Source: Candidatus Caccoplasma merdavium
GTDB lineage: Bacteria; Bacteroidota; Bacteroidia; Bacteroidales; UBA11471
Direction of reading: 5' to 3'
NCBI GenBank assembly: GCA_018715595.1
Contig: DVLI01000005.1
Location: 29,275 to 93,274, forward strand
Length of the DNA stretch: 64,000 nucleotides
In this document: piece by piece, positions 33,982 to 41,994 of the stretch
Layout: every line of letters begins with the position of its first letter
Numbering within the stretch: the first letter of the stretch is position 1
The notes under the pieces: generated by a model
What the model was told of the DNA's origin: nothing
Seen by the model: the letters and a program-made list of their open reading frames with translations, nothing else
The model's database searches: none
Position numbers and translations under genes: made by a program

Positions 33982-35682
33982 TTAACATTCGAGCAACATG
34001 GCATTGACCGAACCTCCGGGAGGCGTCATGGGCAGGACGTTGCCCTCCTCTACCACGCAGGCTTCGAGAAGGTAGGGTCCGTCGGTTGCCAACATTTCGG
34101 CAATGGCCGAGGCCAAATCGTCCCGTTCCATCACCCGGCGAGCCGGTATACCGTAGGCTTCGGCAATCTTCATGTAATCGGGGTTGAGCATCGGCGTGAA
34201 AGAGTAACGGCGATTGAAGAACATCGCCTGCCACTGACGGACGTTTCCCAAATAGTTGTTGTTGAGCAATATCATCTTCACCGGCGCTTTCTGCTCCATC
34301 ACCGTACCCAGCTCCTGCAAGTTCATTTGCAAGCCACCGTCGCCCATGAACGCGCACACCGTGCGGTCGGGTACCGCGAAGGTGGCTCCCACGGCGGCGG
34401 GAAGGCCGAAGCCCATCGTACCAAGGCCGCCCGAGGTTATAATGCTGCGGCGACGGGAGTACTTGAAGTAACGTGCCGACATCATCTGATTCTGCCCCAC
34501 GTCGGTGACCAGCACCGCCTCGTTGCGGGTGGCTTCGCTCACGGCACGCACCACTTCGCCCATGTTGAGAGGACCGCAGCCGGGGTGTATCTCGGGCTCG
34601 ATGACCTTGACCCGTTCCTCCTCGGCATAGGGGGCAAAAGAGTCGAGCCACTCTTTGTGGCGAGCCGGCACCATGAGTTCGGTCACGGCTTTGAGGGTAT
34701 CTTTGCAATCGCCCAAGACGGCCACGTCGACTTTCACATTCTTATTGATTTCGGCCGGGTCGATGTCGAAATGTATGATTTTGGCCTGCTTGGCATAGGT
34801 GGCGAGATTGCCCGTCACCCGGTCGTCGAACCGCATGCCTACGGCGATGAGCACATCGCACTCGTTGGTCTTCACATTGGGAGCCAGATTGCCGTGCATG
34901 CCGAGCATTCCCACATTCAAACGATGGTCGCTGGGAAGTGCCGAGAGTCCCAAAAGGGTACACCCGGCAGGCATTTCGGCTTTCTCGATGAACTGAATCA
35001 ACTGCTCTTGTGCATTGCCCAGTTCAACGCCTTGGCCGACGAGGACCAACGGGCGTTGAGCCTTGTTGATGAGGTCGGCGGCCATGACAAGCGACATGGG
35101 GTCGGTATCGGGAACGGGTACATAGCTGCGGACAAAATCGACCGTTGTGGGTTGATATTCGAACGTTTCGACTTGCGCATTCTTGGCAAAGTCGAGGACA
35201 ACGGGGCCGGGACGTCCGCTCGATGCGATATAGAAAGCACGAGCTACCGCCCAAGGCACGTCCTCGGCACGACGTATCTGATAGCTCCACTTGGATATTG
35301 GCTGGGTAACGCCCACCAAATCGACCTCCTGGAAGGCATCGGAACCCAGGAACGAAGTACCCACCTGGCCGGCAATGACCACAATGGGAGTGCTGTCGAT
35401 CATGGCATCGGCAATGCCGGTAATCGTATTGGTGGCACCGGGGCCGCTGGTTACCAGGCACACGCCGACACGCCCGGAGGCGCGGGCAAATCCTTGTGCC
35501 GCATGGGTGGCACCTTGCTCGTGACGCACCAAGATGTGGTGCAAGGTGTGGCGATGGTCATAGAGAGCATCGAAAACAGGCATAATCGACCCCCCGGGAT
35601 ACCCGAAGAGGGTGTCGACGCCCTGATGTTCGAGCGAGCGCATCATGGCTTCTGCGCCGGTTATTATTTCTTTGTTGTCCAT
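33982..35682 (-). CDS. ilvB: Acetolactate synthase large subunit
   Basis: A 566-residue thiamine-diphosphate enzyme making acetolactate or acetohydroxybutyrate. The N-terminal Pyr domain has FGYPGGSIMPVFD and the catalytic Glu of VRHEQGATHAA. The central FAD-binding domain follows. The C-terminal PP domain has the GDGG...NNNYLGNVRQWQ ThDP/Mg motif. The frame could begin at a TTG at 35700, but the first ATG is 35682, 36 bases after ilvD. Confidence 0.96.
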   Translation of the reverse strand: MDNKEIITGAEAMMRSLEHQGVDTLFGYPGGSIMPVFDALYDHRHTLHHILVRHEQGATHAAQGFARASGRVGVCLVTSGPGATNTITGIADAMIDSTPIVVIAGQVGTSFLGSDAFQEVDLVGVTQPISKWSYQIRRAEDVPWAVARAFYIASSGRPGPVVLDFAKNAQVETFEYQPTTVDFVRSYVPVPDTDPMSLVMAADLINKAQRPLVLVGQGVELGNAQEQLIQFIEKAEMPAGCTLLGLSALPSDHRLNVGMLGMHGNLAPNVKTNECDVLIAVGMRFDDRVTGNLATYAKQAKIIHFDIDPAEINKNVKVDVAVLGDCKDTLKAVTELMVPARHKEWLDSFAPYAEEERVKVIEPEIHPGCGPLNMGEVVRAVSEATRNEAVLVTDVGQNQMMSARYFKYSRRRSIITSGGLGTMGFGLPAAVGATFAVPDRTVCAFMGDGGLQMNLQELGTVMEQKAPVKMILLNNNYLGNVRQWQAMFFNRRYSFTPMLNPDYMKIAEAYGIPARRVMERDDLASAIAEMLATDGPYLLEACVVEEGNVLPMTPPGGSVNAMLLEC

Positions 35683-35718
35683 TGTCTTCTTGGTTTTCAA
35701 TCAGAGGAATTCCTCTCA

Positions 35719-37551
35719 TTAATCGATGATGCGGGTAGCGCCTTTGTCGGCCGAACTTACCATGGCGGCATAAGCACGCAAGGCTTTCGAAATCTGACGT
35801 TGGCGGTTGCGGGGCGTAAACGCCTCCTTGCCGCGCTGTTCTTCTTCCTCGCGGCGACGCTGCAATTCTTCGTCGGAGAGCTTGACCTGTATGCTGCGGG
35901 CGGGAATGTCTATTTCGATGATGTCTCCGTCGCGCACCAGTCCGATGTTTCCTCCGGCGGCGGCTTCGGGCGATATGTGTCCTATCGAGAGCCCCGACGT
36001 CCCTCCCGAGAAACGGCCGTCGGTTATAAGGGCGCATTCCTTGCCGAGGTGGCGGGACTTGATGTATGATGTGGGATAGAGCATTTCCTGCATGCCGGGG
36101 CCGCCTTTGGGCCCTTCATGGGTGATGACCACGACATCGCCGCTCACCACTTTGCCGCCCAGGATTCCTTCACACGCGGCTTCTTGCGACTCAAAGACTT
36201 TGGCGGGGCCGGAGAATTTCCAGATGGAGGCATCGACACCGGCAGTCTTCACGACACAACCGTCGAGGGCAATGTTGCCGAAAAGCACGGCCAGACCGCC
36301 GTCTTTGCTGTATGCGTGGTCGACATCGCGTATGCACCCTTCGGCGCGGTCGGTATCGAGGGTCGGATAGGTTTCACACTGGGTTCCCATGTTATTGCTG
36401 AACACGCCACCGGGAGCGCTGGAATAGATGCGAAGGGCTTCGGGGTCGACAACAGCCTTGTCGATGTCGTATTTCTCGATGTCCTCGGCCAGTGTCGCAC
36501 CATTGACACGACGGCAGGTGGTATCGAGCAGGCCGGCCTTGTCGAGTTCTCCGAGAATGTTGAGAATGCCTCCGGCGCGGTTGCACTCCTGTATGGAATA
36601 CTTCTGCGTGTTGGGAGCCAACTTGCAAAGGCAGGGTACATGACGGCTCAGGCGGTCGATGTCGGCCATTTTGAAATCGACGCCGCCCTCGTTGGCAACG
36701 GCCAGCAGGTGGAGCACCGTGTTGGTAGAACCGCCCATGGCTATGTCGAGAGTCATGGCGTTGAGGAAGGCTTGGCGGGTGGCAATGCTGCGGGGCAGTA
36801 CGCTCTCATCGCCTTCTTCATAATATTTATAGGCGTTTTTCACGATGAGACGGGCTGCATCACGGAAGAGTTGCACCCGGTTGGCATGGGTCGCCAAGAT
36901 TGTTCCGTTGCCGGGAAGGGAGAGACCGATGGCCTCGGTGAGACAGTTCATCGAATTGGCGGTGAACATGCCCGAGCAGCTGCCGCAACCGGGGCAGGAA
37001 CAGCCCTCGATGCGGGCTATCTCCTCGTCGCTCACCGACGTATCGGCGGCTTTCACCATCGCCGTGATGAGGTCGGCATTCTCGCCGTTGTATTTGTGCG
37101 ACTCCATGGGTCCCCCCGAGACAAAGACGGCGGGAATATTCAAGCGCATGGCCGCCATGAGCATGCCGGGGGTTATCTTGTCGCAGTTGCTGATGCACAC
37201 CATGGCATCGGCTTTGTGGGCATTGACCATGTATTCGACGCTGTCGGCGATGAGGTCGCGCGAAGGGAGGGAATAGAGCATTCCGTCGTGCCCCATGGCG
37301 ATACCGTCGTCGATGGCTATCGTGTCGAACTCGGCGGCAAAGCAACCGAGTTTCTCGATTTCGGATTTGACAACCTGCCCGATTTCATGCAGATGCACAT
37401 GACCCGGCACAAACTGGGTGAATGAATTGACGACAGCGATTACCGGACGTCCCATCTGCTCTTCTTTCATGCCGTTGGCGCGCCACAGGGCTCGCGCGCC
37501 GGCCATTCGTCGGCCTTGTGTGCAGGTCGCACTACGCAATTCGTGTTTCAT
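35719..37551 (-). CDS. ilvD: Dihydroxy-acid dehydratase
   Basis: A 610-residue iron-sulfur dehydratase of the IlvD/Edd family. It produces the 2-keto acids for valine and isoleucine. Cluster ligands are seen in [11 protein letters not shown] and in the [21 protein letters not shown] region (several Cys, about residues 187-205). [20 protein letters not shown] C-terminal motif ([19 protein letters not shown]) is diagnostic. First structural gene of the operon; it follows a leader peptide and attenuator at 37563-37724. Oxygen-labile cluster fits an anaerobe. Confidence 0.97.
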   Translation of the reverse strand: MKHELRSATCTQGRRMAGARALWRANGMKEEQMGRPVIAVVNSFTQFVPGHVHLHEIGQVVKSEIEKLGCFAAEFDTIAIDDGIAMGHDGMLYSLPSRDLIADSVEYMVNAHKADAMVCISNCDKITPGMLMAAMRLNIPAVFVSGGPMESHKYNGENADLITAMVKAADTSVSDEEIARIEGCSCPGCGSCSGMFTANSMNCLTEAIGLSLPGNGTILATHANRVQLFRDAARLIVKNAYKYYEEGDESVLPRSIATRQAFLNAMTLDIAMGGSTNTVLHLLAVANEGGVDFKMADIDRLSRHVPCLCKLAPNTQKYSIQECNRAGGILNILGELDKAGLLDTTCRRVNGATLAEDIEKYDIDKAVVDPEALRIYSSAPGGVFSNNMGTQCETYPTLDTDRAEGCIRDVDHAYSKDGGLAVLFGNIALDGCVVKTAGVDASIWKFSGPAKVFESQEAACEGILGGKVVSGDVVVITHEGPKGGPGMQEMLYPTSYIKSRHLGKECALITDGRFSGGTSGLSIGHISPEAAAGGNIGLVRDGDIIEIDIPARSIQVKLSDEELQRRREEEEQRGKEAFTPRNRQRQISKALRAYAAMVSSADKGATRIID

Positions 37552-37562
37552 ATATTTCTCTT

Positions 37563-37603
37563 AAAAAAGGAACCTTTCTTCTTTATGGTTGAAGAAAGGT
37601 TCC
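37563..37603 (-). terminator. Attenuator terminator in the ilvD leader
   Basis: A perfect 13-bp stem GGAACCTTTCTTC/GAAGAAAGGTTCC with a 9-base loop, followed on the minus strand by TTTTTT. It lies between the leader peptide and the ilvD ATG, only 11 bases from that ATG, so termination here prevents ilv expression. Confidence 0.93.
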
Positions 37604-37643
37604 CTCGTCGTTATATCCTTATGTTTTACATAAACATCTGCAT

Positions 37644-37654
37644 AACCTTTCTTC
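37644..37654 (-). promoter_or_regulatory. Antiterminator arm of the ilv attenuator
   Basis: On the minus strand this reads GAAGAAAGGTT, the same as part of the 3' arm of the terminator (37591-37603). It can therefore pair with the terminator's 5' arm and prevent its formation. It begins 4 bases after the leader stop codon, so a ribosome at that stop would cover it. Confidence 0.85.
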
Positions 37655-37658
37655 CTTA

Positions 37659-37724
37659 TCATGCGCCCACGACGACGATAATCACTGATAGTAGACCGGA
37701 AATATGCAGAATCGAGCTAATCAT
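37659..37724 (-). CDS. ilv leader peptide, 21 residues
   Basis: A 21-codon frame from an ATG at 37724 to TGA at 37659. Twelve of 21 residues are Ile, Leu or Val, with six in a row (VIIVVV, residues 14-19) close to the stop. It lies 35 bases downstream of the TAnnTTTG element and just before the antiterminator and terminator. By analogy with the enteric ilv leaders, ribosome stalling at the Ile/Val codons when charged tRNA is scarce frees the antiterminator and allows transcription of ilvDBN-thioesterase-ilvC. When the peptide is completed, the ribosome at the stop covers the antiterminator and the terminator forms. It is too short to be found by ordinary gene calling. Confidence 0.9.
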   Translation of the reverse strand: MISSILHISGLLSVIIVVVGA

Positions 37725-37759
37725 AATCAAGCTGTGTTATGGCTTATCGTAATGACGTT

Positions 37760-37767
37760 GCAAAGGT
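37760..37767 (-). promoter_or_regulatory. TAnnTTTG -7 element for the ilv operon
   Basis: Minus-strand TACCTTTG, 35 bases upstream of the leader-peptide ATG and 209 bases upstream of ilvD. Confidence 0.75.
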
Positions 37768-37856
37768 AAGTCTTTATATGAATATTCCAAAATAAAAGAG
37801 AGAAAAATAAGGCTTCAAGTAGAAATATATCCAACTTTACATACTTTTTCTATCAA

Positions 37857-38047
37857 TTTATCGAAAAACCGCCGCCAGAGGCCAACATTTTTCTTTTGAG
37901 GACTCCCGCCGGCGACCCGACATACGGGCCCCGGCCTCCCCTTCTCCTGAAAACCTTCACGGGAGGCCGGGCGCGAGATGTGGCGAGCCGGGTGCCGGCA
38001 CGGCAGGGCAATCCGAGGGAAGGAAGTGCATCGGATTTGCTTTTTTT
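37857..38047 (+). ncRNA. Candidate structured small RNA
   Basis: In the gap between the ilv promoter and the next gene, an otherwise AT-rich region contains a G+C-rich island that folds into one long rod. GCCGGC (37908-37913) pairs with GCCGGC (37994-37999), ACCCG (37915-37919) with CGGGT (37989-37993), ACAT (37920-37923) with ATGT (37978-37981), and CCCGGCCTCCC (37930-37940) with GGGAGGCCGGG (37961-37971). A symmetric 6/6 internal loop and one 7-base bulge interrupt it. A second hairpin, GCAATCCGA (38008-38016) with TCGGATTTGC (38031-38040), is followed by seven T, an intrinsic terminator on the plus strand with no gene upstream on that strand. The 5' end is a guess; TACTTTTT at 37842-37849 is a one-mismatch -7 element. 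Length near 190 would suit a 6S-like RNA, but identity is unproven. Confidence 0.45.
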
Positions 38048-38083
38048 GAAAAGCAAGAATTTGTGTATCCGATGAGAATTATG

Positions 38084-38091
38084 TACGTTTG
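38084..38091 (+). promoter_or_regulatory. TAnnTTTG -7 element for the second tamL-like gene
   Basis: Plus-strand TACGTTTG, 46 bases before the ATG at 38137 and just after the terminator at 38008-38047. Confidence 0.65.
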
Positions 38092-38136
38092 TAGCTATAA
38101 TTCCGGCTGTCGTTTTTTTCTTGTGGAAACACCTTT

Positions 38137-40467
38137 ATGAAACTTCGCCTGTTGCTGCTCATTCCGATTCTTGTCCCGCTGCTATATTCGTGCCGGGCCA
38201 CCAAATATGTGGGTGAGGGCGAATACCTGCTCGACCGCGTGTCGCTGTCGACCGACAACCGGGAGCTGAAAAACAGCGAACTCAAATCATACATTCGCCA
38301 AGAGCCCAACCACAAGACATTCGGGCTCATCGGGCTTCCCCTCTTTTTCTACAACCTCTCCAACGACAAAGACAACGGCTGGAACCGCTGGTTGCGCCGC
38401 ATCGGAACGCCACCGGTCATCTATGACAGCCAGCTGACCGAGAAATCGCGCAGCCAAATCGAAAAGGCGCTCAACAACAAAGGCTATACCGACGCCATCG
38501 TGACCGTCGACACCGTAAAGCACAAAAAACGCATCAAGATAAAGTATGAGGTAAAATCGGGAACGCCCTACCACATCGACCGCATGACCTACCGCATTCC
38601 CGACGACTCGATCCGGAGCATCGTCATGGCCGATTCGGCCAGCTCCCTCATACGCCCGGGCAAGCTCTTCGACCGCAACGTGCTCGAACAGGAACGCCAG
38701 CGCATCACCGACCGGCTGCGAAACGAGGGTTATTTTGCATTCAACAAAGAATACATATCCTATGTCGCCGACACGACCATCGGGCACAAGGGCGTGGACC
38801 TCGAACTTTTCCTTTCGGACATTCCCGTGGCAGACTCTTCACAAACGGAACTGGTCTCGTTCAGGAAGCACAACACCTACACCGTGCGGAATGTCTACTT
38901 CATCACCGACTATAATCCCATGGGCGGTACCCCCGAAGAAAAATATGCCATCAAAGACACCATCTTCTACAAGGGCTACTACATTCTTTATGGAGAGAAA
39001 GAATACCTGCACCCCGGGACTTTGGTGGAGAACTGTTATATCATGCCCGGCGCAAGCTATTCGACCCGCATGGTAGATCATACCTATTCGGCCTTTTCGA
39101 GGCTTGAAGTGCTGAAATACGTCAATATTCAATTCACACCCGTACACGGTAGCGAAACGCCGCAACTCGACTGCCACATTTTGCTCACCGAAGGGAAGAC
39201 CCAACTGGTCACCACCGAGGTCGAAGGCACCAACTCGGCCGGCAACTTCGGGTTCTCGCTGGGTCTCACCTATAAACACAGGAACATCTTCCACGGCTCA
39301 CAGACGTTCAGCGCTCGTTTTAGAGCCGCCTACGAAAACATCACGGGCGACCTCGGCGGGCTGCTGGCAAACAACTACCTCGAACTAAACGGCGAAATGG
39401 GGGTTTCATTCCCCAAATTCCTTTTCCCGTTTGTCAGCACATCGTTCCTGCGACGCATGCGGGCGACAACCGACTTCACCATCAACATCGACTACCAGCA
39501 ACGTCCCGAATATGTGCGAGTCATCTCGGGTGCGGGGTGGAACTACAAGTGGTACACGAGGGGCAACCGGTTCCGTCACCACTTCGACCTGGTAGACATC
39601 AACTATGTGTATCTGCCCCAAATGACATCGGCATTCAAAAACAACCTCGACAGTATCGCCGCCGACAATCCCCTGTTGCGATACAGCTACGAAGACCACT
39701 TCATCATGCGGTCGGCCTATGTCATGTATATGTCGAACTTGAAGAGCAACATTGCCTCATCGGCCAAACAGCGAGAAATCTATACCCTGCGGTCGGCATT
39801 CGAAATCGCCGGTAACCTGTTGTATGCCATCTCTTCCCTCTCTTCGATGAAACGGGCGTCGTCGGGCGAATACGAGATACTGGGCATCAGCTACTCGCAA
39901 TATGCCAAAGCCGACCTCGACTACGCCTACACGATCAATCTGAATGAGAAGAATGCCCTGGCCTTCCACATTGGAGCGGGAGTTGTGTACCCTTACGGCA
40001 ACTCCGACATGGTACCGTTTGAGAAACGATACTATGCCGGTGGCGCCAACAGCGTGCGAGGGTGGTCGGTGCGGACTTTGGGGCCGGGCACCTACTCGGG
40101 CAACAACCCGCTGGCCGACTTCATGAACCAGTGTGGCGACATTCGCCTCGACATGAATGCCGAATACCGAAGCAAATTGATTTGGAAACTCGAACTGGCG
40201 CTCTTCCTCGATGCAGGAAACATCTGGACCATCAAAGATTATCCTTCCCAACCGGGCGGGGCGTTCAAGTTCAACTCTTTCTACAAAGAGATTGCCTTGG
40301 CTTACGGCTTGGGCGTACGTTTCGACTTCAACTACTTCTTGATACGAGTCGACATGGGTCTCAAAATGTATGACCCCTCCCGCATAGGGAACCGCCCGTG
40401 GGTGATTGCCCACCACTCGTTCAACCGCGATGCCTCATTCCACTTTGCGGTGGGTTACCCGTTCTGA
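38137..40467 (+). CDS. Second TamL-like Omp85 outer-membrane lipoprotein
   Basis: A 776-residue Omp85-superfamily protein with a lipoprotein signal (LVPLLYSCRATKY; Cys at about residue 19). POTRA-like repeats are seen in about 30-390 (for example RPGKLFDRNVLEQERQRI and STRMVDHTYSAFSRLEVLKY). The C-terminal barrel includes the YYAGGANSVRGWSVRTLGPG motif and ends FHFAVGYPF. It is similar in layout to the product of 24363-26663 but lies in a different place and has no TamB partner next to it. It could serve another TamB/AsmA-like protein or be a BamA-like factor. It is monocistronic, between its own promoter and a strong bidirectional terminator. Confidence 0.85.
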   Translation: MKLRLLLLIPILVPLLYSCRATKYVGEGEYLLDRVSLSTDNRELKNSELKSYIRQEPNHKTFGLIGLPLFFYNLSNDKDNGWNRWLRRIGTPPVIYDSQLTEKSRSQIEKALNNKGYTDAIVTVDTVKHKKRIKIKYEVKSGTPYHIDRMTYRIPDDSIRSIVMADSASSLIRPGKLFDRNVLEQERQRITDRLRNEGYFAFNKEYISYVADTTIGHKGVDLELFLSDIPVADSSQTELVSFRKHNTYTVRNVYFITDYNPMGGTPEEKYAIKDTIFYKGYYILYGEKEYLHPGTLVENCYIMPGASYSTRMVDHTYSAFSRLEVLKYVNIQFTPVHGSETPQLDCHILLTEGKTQLVTTEVEGTNSAGNFGFSLGLTYKHRNIFHGSQTFSARFRAAYENITGDLGGLLANNYLELNGEMGVSFPKFLFPFVSTSFLRRMRATTDFTINIDYQQRPEYVRVISGAGWNYKWYTRGNRFRHHFDLVDINYVYLPQMTSAFKNNLDSIAADNPLLRYSYEDHFIMRSAYVMYMSNLKSNIASSAKQREIYTLRSAFEIAGNLLYAISSLSSMKRASSGEYEILGISYSQYAKADLDYAYTINLNEKNALAFHIGAGVVYPYGNSDMVPFEKRYYAGGANSVRGWSVRTLGPGTYSGNNPLADFMNQCGDIRLDMNAEYRSKLIWKLELALFLDAGNIWTIKDYPSQPGGAFKFNSFYKEIALAYGLGVRFDFNYFLIRVDMGLKMYDPSRIGNRPWVIAHHSFNRDASFHFAVGYPF

Positions 40468-40487
40468 CAATCCACCTGCCTCCCGAT

Positions 40488-40531
40488 AAAAAACACGCCG
40501 CTCGAAGGTTGCTCCGAGCGGCGTGTTTTTT
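40488..40531 (+). terminator. Bidirectional terminator
   Basis: AAAAAACACGCCGCTCG/CGAGCGGCGTGTTTTTT around a 10-base loop. It has T runs in both directions and serves the convergent tamL-like and cysteine desulfidase genes. Confidence 0.92.
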
Positions 40532-40548
40532 ACTGTCTCGCAAATCTG

Positions 40549-41835
40549 TTATGGACATTTGTGGGTCATAATGTCGAGCACAAGGCGATCGGTCTCGTTC
40601 ATGCCCTGTGCACCGATGCGGGTCAGGTTGTGTATCGTGCGATCGACATCGTTTTCCACAATACCCTCGACCGCGGTCACGCACTTGTGTTCTATGGCCA
40701 ACATGGCCGAAAAGACGGCCGTCGAGACTCCGCTGGTGAGCTTCATGGCACAACTGGGTTTGGCACCGTCGCAAATCATGCCGGTGAGATTGGCAACCAT
40801 GTTCTTGACAGCATACGTTATCTCTTCATATCCGCCACCCATCAGATAGGTTATTCCACAACTCGACCCTGTCGCGGCTACAACACAACCGCACAGTGCC
40901 GAAAGTCGCCCAAGGCTCTGTTTGATATAAATCACCGTGAGATGGCTGAGCATGAGGGCGCGTATCAACTCTTCCCGGGGCTTGTTGTTTTCTTCGGCAT
41001 AAACCACGACGGGAAGGGTGGCCGCAATACCTTGGTTTCCACTACCGGAGTTGCTCATGACGGGAATCATGGCTCCGGCCATGCGGGCATCGCAGGCTCC
41101 CGAGGTATAAGAAAGTATGTGGGTAAAGACGCTGTCGCCCATGACCCGTCGCTCGTTATCATCGCGCAGGGAACGGCCCAGCGAGTGCCCATAATCTCCC
41201 GTGAAGGAGGTTTCTGCCGCCGCCTTGTTGAGACGGGCCGATTCGAGAATGAAATCGATTTCTTCAAGAGGAGCCGTCATGGCAAAATCATAAACCTTGC
41301 GCAAGGAGAGAGATGTGTCGTCATCTTCTTCCTCATCGGCCGAGGCCGAACGGCGATCGAGCAACACCTGCCCCATCTGCTCTTCATACACAAAAGTGGT
41401 GTGTCCACCGGCGATGATGGCCGCGGCCTTATCGGACCCTGCCGAAACATGTATCTCGATATATAGTTTTTCGGTAATGTCTTCTTTCAGTTTTATGTCG
41501 ATGCGATTCTCGGCGATGAACTGTTTTCCCCGTTCCACATCGGCCGGAGTGATGTCTTTGAGCACTTCGAGTTGATAATCGGGATTCCCGGCCAACGCAC
41601 CGAGAGCCACGGCAATGGGCAATCCGATCATGCCCGTCCCGGGTATGCCGACCCCCATGGCGTTTTTCAGGATATTGGCACTCAGCAGCACTTCAATTTT
41701 TTCGGGTTCTTTGCCCAGTAATTGCGCGGCTTTCGATACACAAAGGGCTACGGCTATCGGCTCGGTACAACCAATGGCCGGGACGACTTCACGTTTCACC
41801 AGCCGTATGATGGCATCTCTTTCTGTTTTTTCCAT
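40549..41835 (-). CDS. L-cysteine desulfidase-like protein (UPF0597 / serine dehydratase alpha family)
   Basis: A 428-residue iron-sulfur enzyme family member. Candidate [4Fe-4S] ligands are Cys in VPAIGCTEPIAVAL (about residue 23), Cys in TGSSCGITYLMGGG and Cys in MICDGAKPSCAMKL. SGSGNQG (about 255) is the glycine-rich substrate loop of the family. CyuA and the methanogen enzyme split L-cysteine to pyruvate, ammonia and sulfide; serine may be an alternative substrate. An acidic insert (SADEEEDDD, about 165-173) is unusual and probably a surface loop. The ATG at 41835 is chosen because the -7 element lies 25 bases upstream; the frame is open to 41862. Confidence 0.85.
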   Translation of the reverse strand: MEKTERDAIIRLVKREVVPAIGCTEPIAVALCVSKAAQLLGKEPEKIEVLLSANILKNAMGVGIPGTGMIGLPIAVALGALAGNPDYQLEVLKDITPADVERGKQFIAENRIDIKLKEDITEKLYIEIHVSAGSDKAAAIIAGGHTTFVYEEQMGQVLLDRRSASADEEEDDDTSLSLRKVYDFAMTAPLEEIDFILESARLNKAAAETSFTGDYGHSLGRSLRDDNERRVMGDSVFTHILSYTSGACDARMAGAMIPVMSNSGSGNQGIAATLPVVVYAEENNKPREELIRALMLSHLTVIYIKQSLGRLSALCGCVVAATGSSCGITYLMGGGYEEITYAVKNMVANLTGMICDGAKPSCAMKLTSGVSTAVFSAMLAIEHKCVTAVEGIVENDVDRTIHNLTRIGAQGMNETDRLVLDIMTHKCP

Positions 41836-41859
41836 GTTTCGGATAGGTTTTAATACCTG

Positions 41860-41867
41860 CAAAAATA
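41860..41867 (-). promoter_or_regulatory. TAnnTTTG -7 element for the cysteine desulfidase-like gene
   Basis: Minus-strand TATTTTTG, 25 bases upstream of the ATG at 41835 and divergent from the promoter at 41963. Confidence 0.6.
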
Positions 41868-41962
41868 CGAAGAATCGAGATAAATAAGAAATTTTACCGT
41901 CGGAGATTTGTGCCTTAACAATTGTTTATGGGGAAAGCAGCGATTCCGAGTACCGAATTTTA

Positions 41963-41970
41963 TATATTTG
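41963..41970 (+). promoter_or_regulatory. TAnnTTTG -7 element for the alpha-2-macroglobulin gene
   Basis: Plus-strand TATATTTG, 25 bases before the ATG at 41995; it lies inside the longer open frame and so excludes the start at 41908. Confidence 0.65.
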
Positions 41971-41994
41971 GCAACTTATCTTTCTCGCATCACA

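Noticed and set aside
33973..36069. A 698-codon open frame antisense to ilvB and ilvD; similar ones at 31697-33385, 36118-37425 and 56618-58360
   Set aside because: These mirror the real ilv and PgpH genes and show no family resemblance or ribosome binding site.
37853..38056. Minus-strand 67-codon frame in the ilvD-tamL2 gap
   Set aside because: It is basic, low-complexity translation of a G+C-rich hairpin; the hairpin and terminator explain the composition better as RNA structure.
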